NCBI GenBank assembly: GCA_018969565.1
Contig: JAGWYC010000019.1
Span: 1-16,989 of the forward strand
Source of the DNA: Bacteroidota bacterium
Lineage (GTDB): Bacteria > Bacteroidota > Bacteroidia > NS11-12g > UBA955
Length of the DNA stretch: 16,989 nucleotides
Direction of reading: 5' to 3'
The notes beneath the pieces were generated by a model. The model made no database searches. It saw only the letters and a program-made list of their open reading frames with translations, and was not told the DNA's origin. Below, piece by piece: positions 6,904 through 14,620 of the stretch. The first letter of the stretch is position 1, and each line of letters opens with the position of its first letter. The translations under genes and the position numbers were made by a program.

Positions 6904-8303
6904 TGCCGCGAACGATGAACTACATGATTTTGAAAAACCGCACCCTCGCCGCCGCACTGGCCATGTTCGCAATGGGCGCCTTCGTGGCAGGCTGCGACAA
7001 AATGATTGATACCCGCCCTGAGAACGAATTGCTGGTGGAGGACGCCGTGAAGAACAGCGCCGATCTGCAGAAACTGCTGAACGGCAGCTATAACGAAGTA
7101 GCCAATACCTACGGCGGATTCTGTCAGGTGGTATCGGAATTTATGGCCGACAACCTGAGCCTTCCGAACAACAATGACTACCGCGAGGTGTTCAACCATA
7201 ATACCCTGTTCTTCAATACCACGCTGGGCTCCTTGTACGGCAACCTGTACCGCGCCATCTTCCGCGCCAACTTCGTGATGGAGAGTTTTCCGCTGGCTGC
7301 CGACCTGAATGAGGCCGACCGGAACCGCATGGAAGGGGAGGCCAAATTCATCCGTGCTATGTGCCATTTCACGGCCGTGCGCCTGTTTGCCCATCCTTGG
7401 GGATATTCAGCAGACAACAGCCACCCCGGTATTGGATTGGCCCTGAAGGCCGACCGCAAGCCGCTGGCTCGAGGCACTGTGGCTGATGCCTACACATCCA
7501 TCATCAAGGACCTGAAGGATGCTGCCAACTTGCTTCCCGAGAACAATGGCAACTACGCCAATAAATACGCTGCGCAGGCGCTGCTTGCCGAAGTGTATTT
7601 CCAGCAGGGTGCATACAGCGATGCGGCGGCCCAGGCTTCTGCAGTCATCAACAGCGGCCCTTACATCTTTGCCGATACCCTGAACCGTTTCACGTCGAAA
7701 GGTGCTTCCGAGGCCATCTTCTCCATCATAAGCACCGGCATCAATGACAACAGGGGCGGAGGCTTCCGCGATAACTACTCACCCGGATTGCCGCTGTGCC
7801 AGGTGTCTCGGCAGTTTTTCAGCACCGTGAGCAGCGATACCGCCGACAAACGTCTGGCCTATTACGTGACCCTGAACAAGGGACAAGCCAACGAACTGGT
7901 GAAAACCAACCTGTATAATGCGCCCTTGTTTAACGTGCCCGTGCTGCACCTTACCAGGCTACACCTGATTCGTGCGGAGGCGCTGGCCAAAACCGGAACG
8001 GATCTGCCTACCGCCATTGCCGATGTGAACAAAATCGTGGGCCGCGCCTACAAAAACAACAACCGCATCCTGGCTGCCGGTTCCACCGCCACGCAAATTA
8101 TTGAGGCTGCCCGCTACCAGCGTCGCATGGAGCTGATGTTCGAAGGCGACCGCATCCACGACCTGAAGCGCCTGGGCGCCGTGGAAAAGCAGACCATCGT
8201 GGTTCGCGGCCACAACTGGGACTGCAAAGGTTTCATCCTGCAATTCCCCATTTCAGACCAAACCAGCATCTTCCCGCTGAATCCAACAGGAGGATGTGAT
8301 TAA
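6903..8303 (+). CDS. SusD/RagB-family substrate-binding lipoprotein
   Basis: Surface lipoprotein that lids the SusC barrel and captures the nutrient. Seen directly (466 aa): a signal peptide with lipobox VAGC (Cys31 from the first ATG); the early SusD segment with DAVKNSADLQKLLNGSYNEV; helical TPR-like regions such as ALLAEVYFQQGAYSDAAAQA; and the C-terminal signature RRMELMFEGDRIHDLKRLG followed by FPI and NP near the end. Length is within the usual 450-550. Start: ATG 6903 overlaps the susC stop by one base, favouring coupling. ATG 6915 or 6924 would give a shorter, more typical signal peptide and cannot be excluded. The protein ends in GGCD instead of the usual Q-N-P-G-aromatic tail. Substrate unknown. 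Confidence 0.93.
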   Translation: MPRTMNYMILKNRTLAAALAMFAMGAFVAGCDKMIDTRPENELLVEDAVKNSADLQKLLNGSYNEVANTYGGFCQVVSEFMADNLSLPNNNDYREVFNHNTLFFNTTLGSLYGNLYRAIFRANFVMESFPLAADLNEADRNRMEGEAKFIRAMCHFTAVRLFAHPWGYSADNSHPGIGLALKADRKPLARGTVADAYTSIIKDLKDAANLLPENNGNYANKYAAQALLAEVYFQQGAYSDAAAQASAVINSGPYIFADTLNRFTSKGASEAIFSIISTGINDNRGGGFRDNYSPGLPLCQVSRQFFSTVSSDTADKRLAYYVTLNKGQANELVKTNLYNAPLFNVPVLHLTRLHLIRAEALAKTGTDLPTAIADVNKIVGRAYKNNNRILAAGSTATQIIEAARYQRRMELMFEGDRIHDLKRLGAVEKQTIVVRGHNWDCKGFILQFPISDQTSIFPLNPTGGCD

Positions 8304-8312
8304 TCAACCAAC

Positions 8313-8813
8313 ATGAATATGAAAAATTTAATCTTGATAAGCATTGCAGTGTTGGCCACCGGACTGGCTTCCTGCAAGAAAGAAAAAAAGAAAATCGGCG
8401 AGCCGGCCAGCAAACTGGAAGGCATCAATGCCAATTGGGTGCTCACCCGGGTAGATCAGATTGATGTGACCAAAACCCTGGCCTTTGTAGAAAGCGATAC
8501 CCTGCTGGAAGTGACGGAGGTTTTCGCCGGTAGCAATCCAATGACGCTGGATATTAAATCTGCGGATTTCACCTATGCCATTACACCCGGAACAACGTAT
8601 AACCTGTTCCCCAAGGCGAGCGGCAGTTGGAAATTCGATGATGTGCTGTACCCCTCGCGTGTCATTTTTGATGCATCCACCGCAGAAGAGCTGAGCATGA
8701 AACTGCTTCGCCCTGTGCGCCCGCAGGATCCCAACCTGGTGCTGAAACTCGACAAACGCTGCAATGGAAAACGCACCACCAGCTATCACCTTTGGTTCAC
8801 CCGTAAATCTTAA
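8313..8813 (+). CDS. Small lipoprotein of SusC/SusD operon, DUF5004-like
   Basis: A 166-residue predicted lipoprotein, probably an accessory surface protein of the uptake locus. Seen directly: a signal peptide with lipobox LASC (Cys21), immediately followed by the basic stretch KKEKKK, then a beta-rich domain beginning with N-W-V-L-T-R-V-D-Q. That start resembles the lipocalin-like DUF5004 proteins that follow SusD in many Bacteroidota; the assignment is from memory of the family. The segment GSWKFDD near residue 109 sits mid-domain. It starts 9 bases after susD (an alternative ATG lies at 8319) and ends 5 bases before the next gene, so all four genes look like one transcript. Binding of the imported compound is a guess from position; no catalytic motif was seen. 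Confidence 0.75.
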   Translation: MNMKNLILISIAVLATGLASCKKEKKKIGEPASKLEGINANWVLTRVDQIDVTKTLAFVESDTLLEVTEVFAGSNPMTLDIKSADFTYAITPGTTYNLFPKASGSWKFDDVLYPSRVIFDASTAEELSMKLLRPVRPQDPNLVLKLDKRCNGKRTTSYHLWFTRKS

Positions 8814-8818
8814 GCAAC

Positions 8819-9676
8819 ATGAACAGGATAATACTCAGCGCCGCTTTTTTTGCCTTTGGAAGCATTGCGGCCACAGCCCAGAAAGCCTGGATTACGCCGG
8901 ATCCCATCAATCCGGACGACTCCATCACCATCTGGGTGGATATCAAGAAATGCGACTGCCAGCGCCTGGTGGGCAGCACCGAGCCATTGTATATCTGGAC
9001 CTGGTCTCCCAAAGACCGTGCGGCTTCCGACCCCACCTTCAACGGACAATGGGGCAACAGCAACGAAGTGCTGAAGATGACCCCAGCCGGCAACGATGTA
9101 TGGTACTTCCGTATGGTTCCTACCAAGTTTTATGGTGTCACTGCTGGTGAAATCTACGACAAAGGCTTCATGCTGCTCGTAAAAAAGAAGGATGGAACCG
9201 GGGCCGGTGGCGGAGGTTGTAATGAAGATAAAACCGAAGACCTCACCATTAAAGTGGAGCGCCCCAAAACCCAGGCACAGAAAGTGTCCAGTTTTCCGCA
9301 AACCCTGAAAATGGACACCGTTCCTACCAGCAGCAACGATGTGTTTACCCTGGTGTACAACAACAACATGGAGGAAAAGGTATCCATGAAGGGCGTGAAG
9401 GATTTGTATGTATTTGTTCAGGGTTTGGGCACAGATGGGCTGACCTATCAGATTGCCTCCATTCTGCAAACCGGCAACAATCCCCAGTTGGTTATGAAGG
9501 AGAAATCGCCCGGCCTGTTCATTTACCAGATGCGTCCCCAGGTGTTTTTCCCCACGCTTCCCGCAGGTGTGAAGATTAAAACCCTGAAATGCCAGATTGT
9601 GCGCAAGGACATCGGCAGCAGCGATGATACCGTTGATGGAACCTTTCAGTTCCATTTCAGCAATACCTGCGATTAA
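8819..9676 (+). CDS. Secreted protein of SusC/SusD operon, DUF4961-like
   Basis: A 285-residue exported protein with a type I signal peptide (cleavage expected at ATA|QK, after residue 20) and no lipobox, so it is periplasmic or released instead of anchored. The N-terminal half starts A-W-I-T-P-D-P-I-N-P-D-D-S-I-T-I-W and has GQWGNSNEVLKMTPAGNDVW followed by WYFRMVPTKFYGV. This resembles the Ig/CBM-like fold of DUF4961 proteins associated with SusC/SusD loci (family recalled, not searched). A Gly-rich linker (GTGAGGGGCNED) precedes a second half of unknown fold. There is no glycoside hydrolase motif and no recognisable T9SS C-terminal domain. It is the last gene of the operon, followed by a strong terminator. 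Role probably ligand binding, with low certainty. Confidence 0.7.
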   Translation: MNRIILSAAFFAFGSIAATAQKAWITPDPINPDDSITIWVDIKKCDCQRLVGSTEPLYIWTWSPKDRAASDPTFNGQWGNSNEVLKMTPAGNDVWYFRMVPTKFYGVTAGEIYDKGFMLLVKKKDGTGAGGGGCNEDKTEDLTIKVERPKTQAQKVSSFPQTLKMDTVPTSSNDVFTLVYNNNMEEKVSMKGVKDLYVFVQGLGTDGLTYQIASILQTGNNPQLVMKEKSPGLFIYQMRPQVFFPTLPAGVKIKTLKCQIVRKDIGSSDDTVDGTFQFHFSNTCD

Positions 9677-9704
9677 CCTAAAGATATTTCAGCAAAAAGC
9701 AGAA

Positions 9705-9734
9705 AAGAGCCGCCTTCGGGCGGTTCTTTTTTTT
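9705..9734 (+). terminator. Intrinsic terminator of the SusC/SusD operon
   Basis: Arms AAGAGCCGCC (9705-9714) and GGCGGTTCTT (9719-9728) pair over 10 bp (one G-U) around a TTCG tetraloop. The right arm ends in an unbroken T-run reaching 9734. It lies 28 bases after the last stop codon of the operon and isolates trxB. Confidence 0.92.
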
Positions 9735-9772
9735 GTGTGACTTCGGTTCGGCGTTCAGCGCTGCGAAACAAT

Positions 9773-9780
9773 TAATTTTG
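9773..9780 (+). promoter_or_regulatory. Predicted -7 box of trxB
   Basis: TAATTTTG is an exact match to the Bacteroidota -7 consensus TAnnTTTG. It ends only 4 bases before the trxB ATG, so the expected transcript start falls at or near the start codon. No clear TTG -33 element is at the expected distance. Confidence 0.55.
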
Positions 9781-9784
9781 CCCC

Positions 9785-10747
9785 ATGAGTAATGCTGAAG
9801 CAGAACACGTTTCGTGCCTGATTATCGGTTCAGGTCCTGCAGGTTATACCGCAGCCATCTACGCGGCACGTGCCGATATGAAGCCAGTTTTATACGAAGG
9901 TTTACAGCCCGGCGGGCAATTGACCATCACTACCGATGTAGAGAACTATCCCGGATTTCCGGATGGTGTGATGGGCCCTGAAATGATGGATTTATTCAAG
10001 AAACAGGCTGAGCGCCTGGGCACAGATATTCGCTACGGGATGGTTACAGAAGTTGATTTCAGCAAGGGGGCACCACACAAGGTTGTAGTTGACGGTAACA
10101 AGGAAATTATTGCAGAAACAGTAATCATCGCCACCGGTGCCAGCGCCAAATGGCTGGGTCTGCCCAGTGAACAGCGCCTGAACGGCAGCGGCGTGAGTGC
10201 CTGTGCGGTTTGCGATGGCTTCTTCTACCGTGGCCAGGATGTGGCCATCGTAGGCGCCGGTGATACGGCCTGTGAGGAAGCCAGCTACCTGGCTAAAATA
10301 TGCAGCAAGGTGTACATGATTGTGCGCAAGGACCATTTCCGCGCCAGTAAGGCCATGCAGCAGCGTGTGCTGCAAACCCCCAACATCGAAGTGCTGTTCA
10401 ATTCCGAAACCGATGAAGTACTCGGCGACAAAATGGTAGAGGCGGTTCGTGTAAAGAACTCTGTGACCGGTGAAATGCGGGAGTTATCGGTAAAAGGCTT
10501 TTTCGTGGCCATCGGGCATACACCCAACACAGGCATATTCCGCAATTTCCTGGATATGGACGAGCAGGGTTATATCATGACCCGTCCGGGAAGCACCTAC
10601 ACCAATGTTGAAGGTGTTTTCTGCTGCGGCGATGCACAGGATAAAACCTACCGTCAGGCGGTAACTGCCGCAGGCAGCGGCTGTATGGCCGCACTCGATG
10701 CCGAGCGCTGGCATGGTGCCAGAATGGCTGGTCTGCCGGTACACTAA
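9785..10747 (+). CDS. trxB: Thioredoxin-disulfide reductase
   Basis: Cytoplasmic flavoenzyme that passes electrons from NADPH through FAD and a redox disulfide to thioredoxin. Seen directly (320 aa, normal length): FAD-binding GSGPAG (15-20), GGQL and ENYPGF segments, the active-site CAVCDG (Cys140, Cys143), the NADPH-fold GAGDTACEEA (from residue 157; the second Gly of the usual GGGD is Ala here), VRKDHFRAS with the Arg that contacts the NADP phosphate, and the C-terminal FAD motif GDAQDKTYRQAVTAAGSGC. It has its own promoter box just upstream and is followed 13 bases later by the propeller gene, which it probably co-transcribes. The function of this family is well established. Confidence 0.97.
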   Translation: MSNAEAEHVSCLIIGSGPAGYTAAIYAARADMKPVLYEGLQPGGQLTITTDVENYPGFPDGVMGPEMMDLFKKQAERLGTDIRYGMVTEVDFSKGAPHKVVVDGNKEIIAETVIIATGASAKWLGLPSEQRLNGSGVSACAVCDGFFYRGQDVAIVGAGDTACEEASYLAKICSKVYMIVRKDHFRASKAMQQRVLQTPNIEVLFNSETDEVLGDKMVEAVRVKNSVTGEMRELSVKGFFVAIGHTPNTGIFRNFLDMDEQGYIMTRPGSTYTNVEGVFCCGDAQDKTYRQAVTAAGSGCMAALDAERWHGARMAGLPVH

Positions 10748-10760
10748 GAAATACGTTTTT

Positions 10761-12329
10761 ATGCTGAAGCGCATCCTCATTCCAGTGCTGTATTGTTTGT
10801 GCCAGGGCCGGGAACTGGGTGCGCAAGTATTGCTGCAATCACCACCGCCGATTGCCAATGAGCCCAGCATGGCCATTAATCCCCTGAATCCGCAACAGCG
10901 CTTGCTGGGCGCCAATGTGAACCTGATTCTCGGCAGCGAAGACGGTGGCCAAAGCTGGCAAACGCGTGATGTCAAGTCTTCTTTTGGTTTTTATGGAGAC
11001 CCGGTGCTGCTATGCGACAAAAAAGGCAATTACTATTTGTGTCACCTCGCAAAAAACAGCAAACTGTTATGGCCCGAATGGTTTGACCGCATTGTGGTGC
11101 AACGCTCCACCGATGGAGGCAAGACCTTCAATGATGGCACGGGTGTGGGATGGACTCCGGGGAAAGTCCAGGATAAGCCGTGGATGGCTTTGGATGAAAT
11201 GAACAGAAGTCCGTATAAAGGCAGGTTGTATCTGGCCTGGACTGAGTTTGATCGCTATGGAAGTAAAAGTCCGGCAGATTCTTCCCGCATTCGTTTTGCT
11301 TACAGCGATAATGGAGGAGATACCTTCTCCGTTCCGGTGGTGGTTTCGGATACACTGGGCGACTGCGCTGACGGCGACAATACAGTAGAAGGAGCAACCA
11401 TGGCGGTGAATCGCGATGGTGTGGTCTTTTTGTGCTGGGCGGCACGCAACAGGATTTATCTGGATAAAAGCAGCGACGGTGGCAAAACCTGGGGAACAGA
11501 CCAAATCATTGCCATTCAGCACGATGGCTGGGAACAGGATTTCTCCGGTGTGATGCGCGCCAATGGCATGCCATTTATCACAGCGGATGCAAACGGAGGT
11601 ATCTATATAGTCTGGAGTGACCGGATGATTTTGAGGGAAAGGAATGGGCAGGGTACAGGCGATTGCGATGTGTTTTATCGTTACTCAAAGAACGGAGGGC
11701 AGGATTGGGGACCGTTGCAGCGCCTGAACAACGATGGGAGCAGCGGCACCGATCAGTATATGCCCCATCTCTGCGCCGACCCGAGCAACGGCAAGGCCTA
11801 TGTGCTCTTTTACGACCGCAGGCATTCATCGGAGAATATCTTTATGGATGTGTATCTGGCAGAACTGAAAAATGGTAAAATGATGCGTCAGGTCAGGGTA
11901 ACCAATGTCGCTACACCACCTGCCGGAAAAGAAGAATTCTTCGGAGACTACATTTCCGTAGCAGCCGCAGGAAAGCAGATTGGCACAGCCTATACGGTGC
12001 TTCGTGAAGGGGTGGCCACCGTGGAAACAAGGAATTTTCGCAGCAAGGATCTTTCGGCTCGTGAAGCGTTCATACCTCAACCTTATCTGGATGTGTACAT
12101 GGAAAAGCGCAGCGAGCACTTCTACATTCATTACGCCTACCCGGGCGTGAAAGGATTTTCACTTCGCCTGTACCGGATGAACGAACTGGTATATACCCAG
12201 GGTTTCAACAGGCCATTTCGGCAGGAAGGCGATGTGCTGCTGCCCAGAAACCGTTTCCGCAAAGGACTTTACGAGGCGGTGATGGAATCCAACCTGGGTA
12301 AAATCAGCTACCGTTTCTACCTGGATTAA
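10761..12329 (+). CDS. Secreted BNR/Asp-box beta-propeller (sialidase-fold) protein
   Basis: A 522-residue exported protein (signal peptide, cleavage near LGA|QV) built of sialidase-type propeller blades. Five Asp-box turns are visible: SEDGGQSW (59-66), STDGGKTF (116-123), SDNGGDTF (182-189), SSDGGKTW (237-244) and SKNGGQDW (309-316), suggesting a six-bladed propeller over about residues 35-400. The RIP motif and Arg triad of true sialidases are not evident, so hydrolase activity is doubtful. The last 70 or so residues (LRLYRMNELVYTQG, then FRKGLYEAVMES and a final strand) look like a divergent T9SS sorting domain. ATG 10761 was chosen because it gives a clean signal peptide; a reading starting upstream inside trxB would bury it. 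It lies 13 bases behind trxB, so it is probably co-transcribed. Confidence 0.82.
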   Translation: MLKRILIPVLYCLCQGRELGAQVLLQSPPPIANEPSMAINPLNPQQRLLGANVNLILGSEDGGQSWQTRDVKSSFGFYGDPVLLCDKKGNYYLCHLAKNSKLLWPEWFDRIVVQRSTDGGKTFNDGTGVGWTPGKVQDKPWMALDEMNRSPYKGRLYLAWTEFDRYGSKSPADSSRIRFAYSDNGGDTFSVPVVVSDTLGDCADGDNTVEGATMAVNRDGVVFLCWAARNRIYLDKSSDGGKTWGTDQIIAIQHDGWEQDFSGVMRANGMPFITADANGGIYIVWSDRMILRERNGQGTGDCDVFYRYSKNGGQDWGPLQRLNNDGSSGTDQYMPHLCADPSNGKAYVLFYDRRHSSENIFMDVYLAELKNGKMMRQVRVTNVATPPAGKEEFFGDYISVAAAGKQIGTAYTVLREGVATVETRNFRSKDLSAREAFIPQPYLDVYMEKRSEHFYIHYAYPGVKGFSLRLYRMNELVYTQGFNRPFRQEGDVLLPRNRFRKGLYEAVMESNLGKISYRFYLD

Positions 12330-12336
12330 AGCAAGT

Positions 12337-12357
12337 CGGGAAGCACTCGCAGTCCCG
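12337..12357 (+). other. Weak stem-loop after the propeller gene
   Basis: CGGGA (12337-12341) and TCCCG (12353-12357) can pair around an 11-base loop that may itself fold (ACT-CGC-AGT). Only GTTTT follows, so this is at best a weak terminator of the trxB operon. The rest of the 109-base spacer up to 12438 holds the ppiD promoter. Confidence 0.3.
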
Positions 12358-12403
12358 GTTTTCCAAACGCGGCAGCGGGTATAAATCAATCTTTGCTTTT
12401 TTG

Positions 12404-12433
12404 TTGCACTCAGGCTTATTTTGCGCACCTTTA
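12404..12433 (+). promoter_or_regulatory. Predicted ppiD promoter
   Basis: TTG (12404-12406) and CACCTTTA (12426-12433) lie 19 bases apart, the usual spacing of the Bacteroidota -33 and -7 elements. The -7 box matches TAnnTTTG at 4 of 6 defined positions. The ATG follows 5 bases later, again implying a very short or absent leader. TTATTTTG at 12416-12423 is an alternative box. Confidence 0.4.
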
Positions 12434-12438
12434 GCGAT

Positions 12439-14553
12439 ATGGCAGTAATTACCAAGTTGCGCAATTCCGGATGGGTGGTCATCGTAGTCATCGTGGCCCT
12501 GATTCTGTTTGTTGTAAGCGACCTTTTAACCAGTTCCGGCAGTACTTCGGGTCCTGCGGATAATTCCATTGCCGTGATGAATGGCGTGAAAGTGAGCATT
12601 GACGAGTTCAATCAGTTGAACGCCGAAAATGAAAAAAACTACATGCAGAACACCGGGCAGAAGGAGTTGAATGATCAGATTCGCGAGTACATCCGCGGGG
12701 TAACCTGGGGTCAGCTCGTTCAGAAATATGTTACCGAGGAGGAATATCGCCGCGCCGGTCTGACCATCGGTGAAGATGAATGGGCAGAACTGCTTCTGGG
12801 CAAGAATCCGCATCAACTGGTGAAACAGTATTTTTCTGATGAAAAGGGTGCCTTTTCACCAAAAACCGTTCGCGACTTCCTGAATAATCAATACCAGAAC
12901 TCTCCGCTGGCCCAGGAATTTATGAACAACCTGAAGCGCCAGATTGAATCAGAAGTGCTGCGCGAGCGCTACCTCAACTACCTCAGCAAGTGTAACTATT
13001 ACACCAAAACATACCTGAAGCAGGATTATATCAGCAGCAACAGAACGGTGAACGGCAAGGTGGTAACACTCAGCCTGAACAGTATCCCCGACAAGGATAT
13101 CAAGGTGACGGATGAAGATCTGGAAGCCTACCTGCGTGAGCATAAAGAAGAATATAAACAGGAAGAATCCCGTGACCTGGAATATGTGGTTTGGGATATT
13201 AACCCTACCAGTGCCGATACCGCGGAAAATCTGCGTGCCGCGTTGACCGTGGCGGATAACTTCCGCGCCAACAAGCCGGATACCAATGACAGCCGCGTAG
13301 AGAACAAATGGGTTGCACCCGGAACTATGCCTGCTGCGATTGAGAACTCTGTGATTGCTGCTCCGGAAGGTGAAGTGGTAGGTCCGGTGTACAACGACGG
13401 TGCTTTCTACGTTTATGTGAAGGTGGCTCAGAAAGCAGATACCCTCACGCGCTACAATGTTTCCCAAATCACCATTTCGCCCAATGCATCCAATATCCCC
13501 GATTCTGCAGCGGCTCAGAAGCTGGCTGGAGAACTGCTGGGTAAGGCGCGTGGCGGTGAAGATTTCGCTAAACTGGCTACTGCCAACAGCACAGATTACG
13601 CTACTTCTTCTAATGGAGGCGCTCTGGGCTGGAGAACATCAAACGAAATTAAAACCCAATACGGTCCTGCCTTTGAAAAGGCCGCCGCTTCCTTGCCATC
13701 CGGCGGAATTACCCTGGTAAGAGGAAATAATGGTGCATGGCATATCATTAAAGCTGTTTCAGCACCCAATAACCAGGTATATAAGTTTGCGTCCAGCAAA
13801 CAAACGGTTACCCCCGGCAGCAAAACCATTGACAGCATTTCCCGTATCAGCAATCAGTTCCGTTCCGGTTTGAATGAAGAAGACGAGAAGGCATTCGAAA
13901 AACAAATCGAAAAACAAAACCTGAACCCACGTGTGGCAAAAGACCTGAAACCCGGCGATCGTGGAATCCCCGGTGCTGAGTCAGCTTCCGAAGTAGTTCG
14001 CTGGGCTTTTGACGAAGAAACTGCGGAAGGGGCTATTTCTCCTGTATTCAACAGCGGCAGCCGCCAGATTGTGGCCCGCCTCACCACCCTGAAGAAAGAA
14101 GGTTACGCCCGTGTGAAGGATGTTCGTGAGCGCATTGAACCCTTGGTGCGTAACGAAAAGAAAGGGGAGAAACTGAAAGAAAAGATGGAAACCGCTATGA
14201 AGGGTGTAAAAACCATGGAAGAGCTGGCCATCAAACTGCAAACCATTGCACAGCCTGTAGAAAACCAGAATTTCTCCAACGGTTCACTGCCCTTTGTAGG
14301 TTCCGATCAGCGCATCATTGGTGCCCTGTTTGGTCTGAAGGAAAAAGTGATGAGCAAGCCCATTATCGGCATGACTGGTGTAACTGTGATTTACCTCGAC
14401 AAGGTGAACAACGTGGAAGCACCCAAAACCGGTCTGGATAGCCGTCGCATGATGCTGGATATGCAAAACTCTTCTCAGCAGATTGAAGGCAAATTAACTG
14501 AAGCCATGCGCAAGATTGCAGGCATCAAGGATTACCGTTATAAGTTCTTCTGA
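12439..14553 (+). CDS. ppiD: PpiD-type membrane-anchored peptidyl-prolyl cis-trans isomerase
   Basis: Folding catalyst/chaperone for exported proteins, anchored in the inner membrane with its bulk in the periplasm. Seen directly (704 aa): a short basic N-terminus, one membrane segment (about 12-30, GWVVIVVIVALILFVVSDLL) without a cleavage site, a SurA-N-like helical region beginning NSIAVMNGVKVSIDEFNQL and continuing to about 200, and a parvulin/PpiC rotamase domain (about 339-440) from YNVSQITIS through GGEDFAKLA and GGALGW to WHIIKAV. A second chaperone-like helical region follows. About 700 residues is usual for Bacteroidota PpiD, longer than the 623 of E. coli. ATG 12439 was preferred over an in-frame TTG at 12421 because it begins MAVITKLRNSG, the usual family start, and because the promoter overlaps the TTG. 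Confidence 0.92.
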   Translation: MAVITKLRNSGWVVIVVIVALILFVVSDLLTSSGSTSGPADNSIAVMNGVKVSIDEFNQLNAENEKNYMQNTGQKELNDQIREYIRGVTWGQLVQKYVTEEEYRRAGLTIGEDEWAELLLGKNPHQLVKQYFSDEKGAFSPKTVRDFLNNQYQNSPLAQEFMNNLKRQIESEVLRERYLNYLSKCNYYTKTYLKQDYISSNRTVNGKVVTLSLNSIPDKDIKVTDEDLEAYLREHKEEYKQEESRDLEYVVWDINPTSADTAENLRAALTVADNFRANKPDTNDSRVENKWVAPGTMPAAIENSVIAAPEGEVVGPVYNDGAFYVYVKVAQKADTLTRYNVSQITISPNASNIPDSAAAQKLAGELLGKARGGEDFAKLATANSTDYATSSNGGALGWRTSNEIKTQYGPAFEKAAASLPSGGITLVRGNNGAWHIIKAVSAPNNQVYKFASSKQTVTPGSKTIDSISRISNQFRSGLNEEDEKAFEKQIEKQNLNPRVAKDLKPGDRGIPGAESASEVVRWAFDEETAEGAISPVFNSGSRQIVARLTTLKKEGYARVKDVRERIEPLVRNEKKGEKLKEKMETAMKGVKTMEELAIKLQTIAQPVENQNFSNGSLPFVGSDQRIIGALFGLKEKVMSKPIIGMTGVTVIYLDKVNNVEAPKTGLDSRRMMLDMQNSSQQIEGKLTEAMRKIAGIKDYRYKFF

Positions 14554-14567
14554 GGAATAACCTCTGC

Positions 14568-14606
14568 CCCATTAAAAAAGCCGCGTCAAGCGGCTTTTTT
14601 AATGGG
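14568..14606. terminator. Bidirectional terminator between ppiD and lysS
   Basis: CCCATTAAAAAAGCCGC (14568-14584) and its perfect complement (14590-14606) flank the loop GTCAA. The GC core GCCGC/GCGGC is bounded by an A6 run on the left and a T6 run on the right, so a core hairpin followed by a T-run is formed on either strand. It starts 14 bases after the ppiD stop and ends 14 bases before the lysS stop. Confidence 0.93.
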
Positions 14607-14620
14607 ATTTTTTGTCTTTA

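Noticed and set aside
8810..9655. 281-codon minus-strand frame opposite the DUF4961-like gene
   Set aside because: Antisense shadow. The plus-strand reading has a signal peptide, operon spacing and a following terminator.
10698..10760. Upstream start for the propeller gene inside trxB
   Set aside because: It would place 21 residues before an obvious signal peptide (MLKRILIPVLY), which would then not be N-terminal.
10761..12329. Calling the propeller protein an active exo-alpha-sialidase
   Set aside because: Asp-boxes give only the fold. The RIP motif and Arg triad were not found by eye.
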